A model generated the notes under the pieces. The model was not told the origin of the DNA. It saw only the letters and a program-made list of their open reading frames with translations, and ran no database searches. Of a DNA stretch of 64,000 bases, positions 49,937 through 60,368 are shown one piece after another (position 1 is the stretch's first letter; each line of letters starts with the position of its first letter). Source of the DNA: Neckera pumila (Eukaryota; Streptophyta; Bryopsida; Hypnales; Neckeraceae); NCBI GenBank assembly GCA_963969595.1, contig OZ018418.1, forward strand, positions 11,351,001 to 11,415,000, in the 5' to 3' direction. The position numbers and the translations under genes are program-made.

Positions 49937-50966
49937 CTGCAAATATACCACAATATAATGAATTCAACATCAATCCAAAGAACATTTATGACGCAAAGCT
50001 CCGTCATGAAAGTCAAATCAAAATCATAAGAATATTACCTTCCGCAAAAATTCTATCACCTCCGTGTAACAATTCGGTGGATCGGACTCAAAGTTCTCGA
50101 CCAAGTCCTCAATGGAGAGATTCACAATTAAATCCTCCGTGTTGATTGCATCGTCTTCCTCCAAGGCAATCACCTGCGTTCCAAAAGTGATAACATCTTC
50201 CGTCAAGTGCAGTAATGCCTTCCTCTTCACCCCGCTTTCAGATCCCGTCTGCATTTGAGAGCCTTGGTCTCCTGTCGAAGATGCAATAATTGGAACACCT
50301 CCATCGACCTTCTTCTTTTCTTTCAACTTGGCCTTCTCCTCCTTCTCTTTCTCCTTCTCTTTCTCCTTCTCCGCCAACCTCTCCAAACGATCTGCTTCTT
50401 TCTTTTCTTTTGTGTTTACCAATACGACGAGGTGGGCCGTTTTTTTCCTGTCGTTGGCCTCCCTTCTCGCAATGGCCCTTTTCTTTTGCTTCTCTGTCAA
50501 GCATGCAAACTCATCCACCTCCAAATCAATGACACCTTTGCCTTCCAGAGCTGCCCGTATCTGTATCTCTGATGGATGAGTGAAAGTGATGGAGCAATCC
50601 AAATACCAACCACCACCACTAAGATGAGCTGTTGTGAATGTACGCATCTGGCTTGGAGTATACATTCCGGTTTTGGAAGTCCGGTCTAACCATGTAGACA
50701 AAAAAGGAGGGAGGTCGTTCCTTGCAATGGCACCTTTCGGTTCAAGCTCAAGCTTGAAGTAACTGAAATTCAAGACAAAACAATCAGTATAGAAGCTCCG
50801 GAAATTGAAGAACAAAATCATAACATTCTCTTTGAAATAATTTGAATAAAGGGAAACCCTTCAACCGAAGGTCAAAGATCAAAGTAGTGAAAGATCATAA
50901 TCCACGCATTCATCATTCAAACCTTCATATTATCCATGGTAGCTCATATTAATAAGAACTAAGAAC

Positions 50967-51356
50967 AGAACCAAAATTGGAAGTAACTCAAAGTAACTCA
51001 AAAACCAGCATCGGATCTGACGGTAGCTTCTGAGGTGTACAGAGGTACTCCCCATATTGGTTCTCATACAAAGAACATTCTAAAGAAGCCAAAAAAAATT
51101 TGGAATTGAAAATAAGAACCAGAACTAAAGGTACCTCAAGGTACCACAAAAACCACCATTGGATCCGACGATGGTTCTTAAGGAGCCTTGAGATACCCCC
51201 ATTTCTGGTTCTCGCAAAAAAAATATTTATGAAAGGCAAAAAAAAATTGGGAATTGATAGGGAGAATCAAAACTACAGGTACCTTGAGGAACCTCCTGAA
51301 CCACCATCGGATCCGATGATGGTTCAAGAGGTACATCAAGGTACCCCTAATTCTAG
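50967..51356. repeat. Three ~98-bp palindromes in B2 intron 8
   Basis: Palindromes at 50967-51064, 51115-51212 and 51263-51356. Outer arms begin AGAACCA and close with TGGTTCT; next come GGTACCTCAAGG-type arms. The centres are TCGGATCTGA, TTGGATCCGA and TCGGATCCGA. B1 has one copy in the same intron, so tandem growth happened in this copy. Confidence 0.9.
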
Positions 51357-52743
51357 ATCATGGAAAAGAGACAATAAAAGAATTAAATTAAATGTACCTT
51401 GAACACATAAACATAAATTCCAATAACATTAAGCATCCAAAAACTAAGAATTATAGTACTAATAGATAATGAAATCTTACCGGAACAGAACCCTTTGAAC
51501 AACCAAATTTGTGCCCTCAAATGTCATGAATGAATCTCCCTTTTTAAAGTTGTTGTTGCCTCTCAAGAATGGCCCAAACCCTTGATCCCAGAGCCTCCTC
51601 CGCCAACCCTCAACATACTCAACCAAGAACTCTGGCTGCAGCGGGGCGCCGTAGTTTATTGGAACGTTGTCTTGCTTTACAACGTCATCAAACTACTCCA
51701 CCGCTGCATCTTCAATCTAAGAAGGCAAATGATTGAAATCAGATGAAAATAATCAAATGAGTTAAATATACAAATCTATGTTTAACATTACATACTTATA
51801 TTCAACTACTACTAATAGTCTAATACATAATCACTTACCCCCGCATAAAAGATAAATTTGTTCAAGAATGGTCCAAGGTGAGTTTCAGAAACGGGCCTTG
51901 CCGGAAACTTCCTTGCTTCTCAAGATGGATACGAGGAATTCCACCACTGCAATAACTTCACCTTGTGAAAGGATGTCGTGCAATATGTTGCGACCATCTG
52001 TATATTCTCCAAAGTCATTTCTGGAACCTCATTAAAAGTCCAGTGCTTCTCCACCTGTAACAAAAACCAAAATATTTCCATATCAATTATCAAATGCATA
52101 TTCATGTGATAAATTTTAATTACTCTGTCAAAAATGCAACTCACCTCCTGCAGAAATCCAGGTCCATTCATTGGCTGTGCGACTGCCAAGAGTTTACCCA
52201 TCTTTGAGTTCAACTTCTAATTCTTCTCTTTTCCACCCACTCGCATGGCATGAGCAACGCCCTCATCAGACTTGTTTTTGAATTCTGTTGTCTTGTTGTA
52301 CTTCCGGATCGCTACATCCACTGCTTGTGCAATTTCTTGCTGGAAAATCGAAAGAGCTTATAAACTGAACAATATATGAAAATTAAAATAGCAGGTTATA
52401 TAACAATACACTTACAAGATTATCAAATAAAATTCTTACCCGGAAAAAGAAAGAAGTGAATACATCTTGAGGCATAGAGTACTACTTCTTTATAGGCTTT
52501 GCAAAACATCGTTTCACTTCTGATGGCCTCAACATTTTGTTGGACTTCTCAAAAGGAAGAAGACCGTACTTTTGAACACGGTATAAATCGTGAACCAAAT
52601 TTGTTTTCACATATGAGTCCTCCATCGCTCTGCATGTCAATGAAAATTGTGGATTGGTTTTCTCAAACAAAATTCAACAAAAGGATTATGAAATGGCTAT
52701 AAGTAATCATAATTGCAAAAATAAAAGATACGCAAGAACTTAC

Positions 52744-53408
52744 TTGTTTATGTCATGCATGACCTGCATGACCAATTTCGTCTTTCCTTTTGTTTCCAAC
52801 AAGATGCAGTCTACGAGGCAATGGAAAGTTGGGTTTAAGGATTCAACCCTGGTAATGTAACTCATCCACGCATGAAGTCTGTGATTACCGTCGCAGACAA
52901 AGAACTTCTTGTTCTTTAAGAAACGCAATAAAGGCTCCGTCTCTAAATACTTGTTGAAGACATCATTCTTCTCTTTCCAAATATAATCCCAGCGGCTCAT
53001 TTCGTCATCCGTGAACTCTAAAGATTCTCCTCCCTCGTTTGTGGTTGACACATAAAATATTGTTGCTCCCTCGCGGTATCCAAAGACAAACTCGGTCTCC
53101 AGTTTCTTCACATCGGAAGACAATATTGGCCTCACCATTGGCATCGCAACAAGCCGGCAGAGTGGAATTTGAAGTCGAGACAACTTCTCAGGCTTCATTC
53201 TCAGCATGCCAATGATAGCAACGGAGTCCACCTTCTGAAGTTGTCGAAGCTCGTCCTCCATCAACTCCTTCTCTTCATCTTCCTCCACATCCTCCTCCAT
53301 AAACAGAGGTGCATCATCCCCTTCAATATCCGACTGAGCTTCTTCACCAGCATCCGGGGGTTCCAACACTTTTTCTTCCTGTGTTTCATTCAAAGGACTC
53401 ACATCCAT
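52744..53408 (-). CDS. B2 exon 4, ParB/sulfiredoxin-like domain, intact frame
   Basis: About 221 codons, open throughout. It follows an acceptor (GGATTTCAG) and starts ATGGATGTG. An acidic leader (EEDVEEDEEKELMEDELR) precedes IPLCRLVAMPMVRPILS and, after GYREGATIFYVSTT and an insert, KKFFVCDGNHRLHAWMSYI. The DGNHR box and preceding RPI strand are the ParB/Srx-like hallmarks. The exon ends LVMQVMHDIN with donor GTAAGT. It is the only B-gene core exon free of stops in this window and is best suited for homology searches. Confidence 0.72.
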
Positions 53409-53615
53409 CTGAAATCCAAGCAAGCATAAAATAAATTACAATCAAATGTACAAAATATAATCAAGAGTGGATTTTGCAAAACCATATTATTGGCGAAAGT
53501 AAAATAGCAATATATATCAAAATGTAAATAGTGTCATTTGTACAAGAAAAAGCCAATTATAACCATGGCCCATATAAAAAGAAACTTCTTGAGAGAGCAA
53601 CCAAGCATGTTTTGT

Positions 53616-54086
53616 TTATGAAGACTCTATGTCTACCGGTTCATCCGAGTCAGAGCTCAGATGAATAATGACAATCTCGTGTCTTGGGTCACTAACACTA
53701 CAAGCACATTGGCAGAACTCTTCTTGCAGAGGACTACAAACAGAAAATGAATAATTGGATGATAGACTATACTCAGTCTCTGAGCTTTTTGATGAGAACA
53801 CCGGCTGTCTTCTCTTCAATTTTCTCTGGGAACTGAAGTCATTTTCACGTGATCGTTTCTTTAAGTCTGCAGGACGATGAATTGCATTCACAATTGCACC
53901 GGTGCTTACCAAGTCATCCTCATCAAGTTCTTCCTTTTCAGAGTCACTAGAGATGTCCACATTTTCTTGGACAGGAGTCAAAGGCTCAGATTGACCTCTA
54001 CTCTCCTGGATAGGGACAAGTTGAGCAGGTGCAATGGTTTCTAGATCCAAAGAAGAGGCTCCATGACCAACACTGGCATCTACGGT
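53616..54086 (-). CDS. B2 exon 3, acidic with two SUMO-interaction-like motifs
   Basis: 157 codons including a terminal TAA. It carries ENVDISSDSEKEELDEDDL and, near the end, EIVIIHLSSDSDEP; hydrophobic tetrads followed by Ser/Asp/Glu match SUMO-interacting motifs. A basic middle (KKRSRENDF, RKLKRRQ) could be a nuclear signal. The B1 counterpart also ends with a stop at the same place, so this may be the true end of a first product made from exons 1-3. Confidence 0.55.
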   Translation of the reverse strand, partial: TVDASVGHGASSLDLETIAPAQLVPIQESRGQSEPLTPVQENVDISSDSEKEELDEDDLVSTGAIVNAIHRPADLKKRSRENDFSSQRKLKRRQPVFSSKSSETEYSLSSNYSFSVCSPLQEEFCQCACSVSDPRHEIVIIHLSSDSDEPVDIESS

Positions 54087-54341
54087 CTGCACATATAAAA
54101 TCAAAACAATTCATCATATATGATATCCTAATTTTTTGAGATTCCAAATTTTAACAATAATTTATAAGTAACAAAACTTTTAAATATTTCGTCACATTCA
54201 CATTAGCTAAATTTTGATGTTCAGACATAACATGATACCAGAGATTGCAAATTTGGCAAACTCCTAAAGTTCACTTAGAAGCAATGACAGGTTCATTTCA
54301 CCTATTAATGACCTATTTCATGTCATTTTTATCGTTCTTGG

Positions 54342-54512
54342 AGCATGAATTAGAATTCTAGCGCATTTGGTAACATACGGGTATCAAAAGAAGGGGTAGC
54401 CCTAGCAACCATGAAAAGTGAAAAAAAATCCAAAGGTCCTTTCTATGGTTGCTGAGACCACCCCTTCTTTTGGTAACCGTATGTGACCAAATACGCTAGA
54501 ATTCTAATTATG
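54342..54512. repeat. 171-bp foldback hairpin, B2 intron 2
   Basis: A left arm of ~75 nt (GCATGAATTAGAATTCTAGC, ATACGGGTATCAAAAGAAGG, GCAACCAT) is repeated inverted on the right (GAATTCTAATTATGC end). The AAAAGAAGGGGT segment also occurs at the right end of the A2 intron palindrome, linking it to that family although the centre lacks the core. Confidence 0.85.
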
Positions 54513-54919
54513 CCAATTGATAGAATAAATATTTTCTAGAAAAATGAACAAACACTTTTCTGCGCCCAATAAATTCAAGGAATCACTAGAGCTTCATCCA
54601 AATAAGAAATAGAAAGGAAATGACATTGCAAGAAAATAATAAATTACTAAATAGAAAAAAAAATGAGAAAAAAATATTATAATGAATAATTGGGGACCAA
54701 ATTTTTTTTTCTTGTTATACATTAAAATAAATAGCATAATATTATGGATTAAAAATAAATGGAGTGAAAAATGAAAATAAAGAAAGGAAATCTTAAAAAC
54801 ATTAAATAAACATCAGAATAGAATATTGGGAATCGAAAGAAGAGAAATGTATAAAGAAACTCCAAATTATTGTGACCTCTTTCCAAATATTTGACAAGGA
54901 AACTAGTCTGATATTCATA

Positions 54920-55022
54920 GGGTTACCAGAATTCAGGATATCAGCCGGTACGCGCAAGGGCACCTTTGGGTCCGACAGTTCGTTTTGGGATGGCGGCGAG
55001 TACCGCTAATTCTGGTACCCGC
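54920..55022. repeat. Palindrome, B2 intron 2
   Basis: GGGTTACCAGAATTCAG pairs with CTAATTCTGGTACCC; the centre has TGGGTCCGACAG. Confidence 0.75.
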
Positions 55023-55321
55023 ATGGTTCTCATTGAAATTTGTTGAACAGTATCACTCTTGCCGTGCTGGTTCTACAAATACTGAAGAGGAAAAATATTT
55101 GTCAATCTAATTCTTATTTGCCTGAATACTTGAAATGGAAAGATCTTTCTTGACATAGAGTCTCGCTGAGGCTGATCCAAGCCAAATCTAGTAGAGCCAA
55201 CAATTCAGACCCCAATATTTAGGAACTTCGCAGTATTCAAAGAAATCGGTAGCTTCCAAATTATGAGGTTGGACTTGGAGTGAGTCGGGCGCTTGGGACC
55301 GGATGGAGACTGAAACGCTGA

Positions 55322-55413
55322 TGGGAATCGATTGTTGGACTAGCGGCAGACACCCTGGATTGGGTCATCGGATCCGACTTGGATGTTTCGGCTGCCGGCC
55401 GCTATCCCAAGAA
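55322..55413. repeat. Palindrome with TCGGATCCGA core, B2 intron 2
   Basis: Arms AGCGGCAGACACC and GGCTGCCGGCCGCT surround ATCGGATCCGACTT. Confidence 0.7.
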
Positions 55414-55818
55414 ATGGTTCCCTACAGGTTTTGAGGATTACTCTTCCTAGATTTAGAGTTTCCAGAAACTGCGAAATACTGTCATTAAACCAATCTTTAC
55501 AGCTATACAGAGCTACTCCGAGGATGTGTGCAAACGAGCAAGATCCGAGATGCTCGAAATTTATGAAATTTGACGAATTAAAGAGACAGGGCGGGCAAAA
55601 CAGAGTCTATGTGCTCATGAATTGGACCCAGGTTTGCAAATTCCTGAATTTTGTCTTCCTCTCACGATCAACTTCTTTGTAAGAATTGCAGCTCATACAT
55701 TCTTGCAATCTCTCCCTTTGCAACAGTTACTTGAGCATCACACAGAGTTTTGGAACTAACTGTCTAAATGCAGAAAATGAACGGAAGGCCTGCCTCATTT
55801 TTTTGCAGGGAACAACTT

Positions 55819-55919
55819 TGGTACTGGTTCTAAGGGTAGCCGCAGTCCCCGCGACACAGACCTTCGAATCTGACAGGGGTGTCAGCGCTGCTCACCACTA
55901 CTCCAGAAATTGGTACCCC
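55819..55919. repeat. Palindrome, B2 intron 2
   Basis: GGTACTGGTTCT pairs with AGAAATTGGTACC; the centre is TTCGAATCTGACAG. Confidence 0.65.
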
Positions 55920-56343
55920 ACCGCGATTAATTTAACTATGTTCTTGCTTCCTCATTGTTTGATCTCTTGCTAATCACGCTAAGTATTCTAATCTCCCAAA
56001 ACTCCAGACATTGACACAATGACAACTCAATGACAATACCTGATCCTTGCGACAGAAACACAGAACTTTTGCTTAAGAATTCATAAAATACTTTCTCAAC
56101 AAACACAGACCGTCATGATACATTCAGATTCATTCGATTTCATCTCCAAGGTCGCTTATTTTCTTGAACTGATGGTGCTTAAGTTCTAAAAACAGATGAA
56201 CAAATAAACAAAATGCTGATAACTAATGAGAAATGTCAAACCTGGGCTCTTGCGGACGGCCCTAGTAATCCTTCAGCTGCAGGTGTTCCAGCTTCCAGCC
56301 TCTTGCGACTGCGAGTGCTTTGCGTGTTTGTCATTGGAGCAGT

Positions 56344-58858
56344 CTGAACATGAAGAATTCAATAGGAAACTGAAATGAGACTGCAAACGATTTGCGGAAG
56401 TGACAAGAACGATCAGACTCCTAGTGAGCGCAGCACCAGCAAGAACTTCTTTGGCTAAGTGCAGTTTTTGAAAAGAAGGGGTCATGCGGAGTCATTTTGT
56501 ATTTCCAGCCGACGTCTGTATCTTGACAGCCGAGTCCACCGAGAATTCTGCGCGGGTGTGGTTGAACATTAAAGAAGTTGCTAAATTCAAATTCGGTGAA
56601 GATCTGACGAACAAATGAGCACTCCTCGAAGGTGAGAAAATCTGGGAAGCCACATCCTTTCATCCCGTCTAATTTTTCGGTAACCTCATCTCTAACCAAG
56701 TTCCAAACTGATACGTTGAGAATTTTTTGTTCTCAGGAGTTTTGGCATTCATCACCGAGATTCTGAAAATTAGAGTGGATTGAACCTCAGGTCTGAAAAT
56801 TTAGCAAGATTGAAAAATGCTATTTATGAACCCACCGGTGCTTCATAAATTTTAAACCCGCCACTGCTTCATATTTCATCCAAAATGGTGGACCGCAGCA
56901 GTAAATAAGCTCAATAATTTGAAAGAAAAAAAGTAGTTAAATGATTTTGTGCCACAGTTGAATTGTGGCAATTGTCAGTTGACTCTGAAATTGGATTTCA
57001 AGGCTCGTAAAAAATGGCTTCTAAAGATTTTCATTACTATGCAGGTCAAGCGGAGCCATTTGAAGATTTCTGTTTCTATTAAGAATTAAATCCATTTGGT
57101 TCATTCTCTACCATTTTCTTAAAACTGTCGCCTGAGGTTTAAGCAAAAATTCCCAATTTTTTATAATAATTGACCATGAAGATTGCGAATGTGATTATTT
57201 CCATCCACATTCCTCTGAAATTTAGAGAGAAGATCTTGCTTGTGAACACAAAAGTCCGCCCTTGCTGATGCATTCATTCATGCAACTCATTCTAGAATTC
57301 AAAACCACTATTAAGCCATTTCACCATTTTATGCAGCGCTGGAAGATCAAGTGTAAACTATTTTAACAAAATTAAGGAATGAGGATTTGGGGGTATAACC
57401 GACAGATACAATTGGGCATTATTTTCCTTTAAGCTATGATTTTCCATAACTTTGCTATCACACTAATGAATGAAATTAATAAAATCATGAAATTTTCTAA
57501 GGAAGTAATTATTTTAGATAATACAATATATTCTAAAGTGTCCAATTTCTCTTAAATTTATTTATGAGGTCAACCCCTTGTTTAATTGAATAGGATTTGT
57601 TGTTTAACTGCTCATGTAGGCACTAAACTGAACAAAAACTTAATTCAAATATAGTTTAAGAATTACTCCTCCTCCCGGAAATGTTTATAGAAATTACCCC
57701 ACAAACAGAGATAACTGAAACATGCCCTAATATTTTATTTTGCTGCCTTGTTGTAGGATTAAACTTCAGGGGTCAAATGCAAGAGACACCATTAATCTGT
57801 GATAGAAATGGATTTTTGCTTTTTAAGATTGTTCACTACTGCAAATATTTTATGGAAATAAAGATGTGTGTTTGACATTTAAAACTTAATAGGTTTTTGT
57901 TTGAACCAGGTTCCAAGCTCTTCTAGTCTATTGAAAATGGACTTGATATTACCATTAAAAGTTTAACACATTTCACTTTATAGAGAATATGCATTGATTG
58001 CATTGACACTAAGAATGTCCATTTCATTTTAATAACTAGACTAAGTAGAAAAAGTATAAGCTACAAACCTAGAGAGAAAATAATATATTCTGGATAAAAC
58101 AAATTGCACAACCTATTCCTACTTTATCCAAATATAACTTTGGGTTAACCCCACGATTGATTTTCTTGGATTTGTTCAATTATTGATCCAAGGCATTAAT
58201 GTTGACAAATTCTTCATTCCAATCAAACTGATCAATTTTTGTTGCTGTGCATAAGGTTTTAAAAGACTAAAACCACAATATTGAGAATTGTAACTTGCAC
58301 CATATTTCCTTCATAATTTGGAAGCTTCAAAGCAAAATGAGTGTGAACAAAACTGTAAAATCAACCTACTCTATACCCATATCAATCACATTTGTCACCT
58401 ACCACATTGATAATATTTCTAAAGTGGAAGGCATAAAGTAAGTTTCTTTCTATAATTATTATTGGTGAAAAATTTGGTGGTCACTATTAAGATTTCTACT
58501 GATGATTCTGGCCTGAAGTCCAAGACATTATTACGAACTGCCAAAGAGTTCTATTCTTTGGTGTCACTGAAAACAAAACAACTTCATCTTGCTCTCACAA
58601 GTTGTAACAGGGTGCACCAAACCTAAATGTTCTAGGTTCTTCAAACTCAAGTACTATACCATGACACTTTGCTTCTTTGAAGTCCATGGATTCCTAACTC
58701 TATAATGAACGTCACAATAGTGTTAACTCAATATTGAATCAAAACTCTACTTTCATTCTCATCTCTCAATACCATATTAGAGTTTTCTTACAACTGTTGA
58801 ATAACTTGGACGACAGAAAGCATTTCAAAGGATGAAGGTACGATAGTGATATGCTTAC
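56344..58858. other. B2 intron 1, no other feature seen
   Basis: 2.5 kb of AT-rich intron. An open frame at 56421-56699 on the minus strand (MVRDEVTEKLDGMKGCGFPD) reads like possible protein but has no counterpart in B1 and no motif; it may be a fragment of an unidentified gene. Confidence 0.35.
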
Positions 58859-59050
58859 ATTGAAGTTGCTGTGCTCCCCAACAACATTTTGAACCGTAGC
58901 ATCCTCAATTGCTTGTTGTGGTGAATCTGCGCACTGGCCTTCAGTGTCGTCTTCTCCGTGAGAACCTCCTCCCTCAAAGCGTAAAGACTTCCGGAGTTCG
59001 CTTGCTGTTGCCTCATTTGTTTTGGACACTGCTTTCTTCCGTCGTGTCAT

Positions 59051-60368
59051 CCTAGCTCTTCTGAGTGCCTTAGAAGTCGAAAAGTAAAGAGAACTTCGTT
59101 TCTTCCTCTTCTTTGTATGCACAAATACAACAAACACTAAGTTCTGTTGCTCTAGAAGCATGAGAAAGCACAAGAACACATCAACACTCCTCAACAAAGA
59201 AACTAAGGCTACACTTACACAACCAAACTGAAATGACTCTTTGCTGAGGAAGGGGCACATATGTAGTCGCTCAGAAGCTGGGCGTCGCACACAAAATTGA
59301 TGGCATTCAATATTGTGTACATGTCAAAGGCATGCTTGGAATTGACAAGTGGTAAACCTGTCACGTAGTAAAATGCACCGTCAGTTTTTGAAACTACGTA
59401 GCCGCCAGTAGTAAAGTGAGTCTGATGACGCCTTTTCTTTTGATGTTGCTATCCAAGTGGGGATCCATAATTACAAATTTGTGAGCGCAAAAAAATTTGT
59501 GCATGCAAATTTATGGTACTTCATAGTACTGCCTATTCACTTTAAAAATCTTCTTTAGTATTAGAGCCCCAAAATATAAGACCCTCTGCAATGTTGTCAC
59601 GATATACAGCCCAGTATCGGTATAGCTAACTTTTGAATGCTAATCAATTTGAAATTGAGAGTTGTTTTATTGAAAGCGCATCAGAAAAAACTTGGAAAAG
59701 GAACACAAACGTTTAAAACAAGACATTGGACAAGTACTTCAAAAGCAAGATAGAAATCTGAAATTATAGAGGTCTTACCAAATCACGGCTTCCTAACCAA
59801 AATTTGGTCAATGACCCTCCACATTTGATAATTTCCAAAGTGTTTACGATCAAATGTTGCTCTGGTAACCATGATTTTCTAAGACCTCTATAATTTCAGA
59901 TTTTTACCTTGCTTTTGAAGTACTTGTCCAATGTCTAGTTTTAAATTTTTTTTGTTCTATCTCCAAGTTCTTTCCGATGCACTTTCAATAAGACAATTTT
60001 CAAACTTGAATTGTTTAGCATTCAAAAGTTAGCTATGCTGATACTGGGCCGTATATCGTGACATCATTGAAGATGGTCTAAAGCGTGCCCATTAAAATAT
60101 CTGACATAGCCGCCTAGTCTTATTTAAAATCTGTCTGAAAGACGAAGCTTCAGAAAGTAGTTTGCGACTTCATGAAAGAGGTAACTCATAATTGAAGATG
60201 AATTTGAAATCGCAGATATCTTGGCAAACCCCACATTGTGCTAGCATCCTTCGCAATCACTTGACACAGTTGTGAAGGTTTAGTACTGTTAAATGATATA
60301 GATGGGCTTTGTATTGCCTATCAAGGATTGCTTTTGTTTCCGCTTCGCATGTTGAGTGTGTTGTAATC
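59051..60368. promoter_or_regulatory. Shared upstream region of divergent genes B2 and A2
   Basis: 1.3 kb between start codons, of which 499 bp is a MITE. Without the MITE the gap is about 0.8 kb, compatible with a bidirectional promoter. A minus-strand open stretch at 59220-59440 (GGYVVSKTDGAFYYVTGLP) may be a 5' exon or an unrelated coding remnant; its phase with exon 1 could not be settled. Confidence 0.45.
59580..60078. mobile_element. 499-bp Harbinger/Tourist-like MITE with TAA target duplication
   Basis: The ends are GACCCTCTGCAATGTTGTCA and the matching CATTGAAGATGGTC, with TAA directly outside both (59577-59579 and 60079-60081). The two ~200-nt arms are inverted copies of each other around an ~80-nt centre, so the whole element can fold back. 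The TWA duplication and terminal sequence suit PIF/Harbinger MITEs. It has no coding capacity and sits in the B2/A2 promoter interval. Confidence 0.85.

Larger units (their letters stand above)
48557..59050 (-). pseudogene. Gene B2: SUMO-motif / ParB-Srx-like / beta-class DNA methyltransferase-like protein, broken
   Basis: Exons on the minus strand: 59050-58859, 56343-56242, 54086-53616, 53408-52744, 52629-52440, 52339-52145, 52054-51839, 51716-51481, 50762-50039, 49936-49588, 49486-49213, 49123-48905, 48818-48557. Nearly all have GT..AG borders. Exons 1-3 (~254 codons): basic start (MTRRKKAVSK), then VDISSDSEKEE and VIIHLSSDSDEP. Exon 4: ParB/Srx-like. Exon 9: Lys/Glu repeats. Exons 10-12: methyltransferase motifs IV then I. 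Exon 13 ends naturally (ATESIAT). Lesions: TAG in exon 5 (Trp position), TAG in exon 6, TGA in exon 7 (Arg in B1), TAG in exon 8 (Tyr in B1), a frameshift in exon 10 near 49700, and a probable one-base loss at the exon 12 acceptor. The ancestor (~1,110 residues from exon 4) was plausibly a nuclear DNA-binding modification enzyme. Confidence 0.8.

Noticed and set aside
50238..50579. Ser/Phe/Leu-rich plus-strand frames opposite B2 exon 9
   Set aside because: Antisense shadows of the Lys/Glu-rich coding stretch.
35251..51310. Recurrent GGATCC words as cloning (BamHI) artefacts
   Set aside because: They sit in symmetrical, diverged palindromes at conserved intron positions, not at sequence joins.
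55383..55973. Plus-strand frames at 55383-55682 and 55686-55973 as genes
   Set aside because: They lie in B2 intron 2 across palindromes, with no motif and no counterpart in unit 1.
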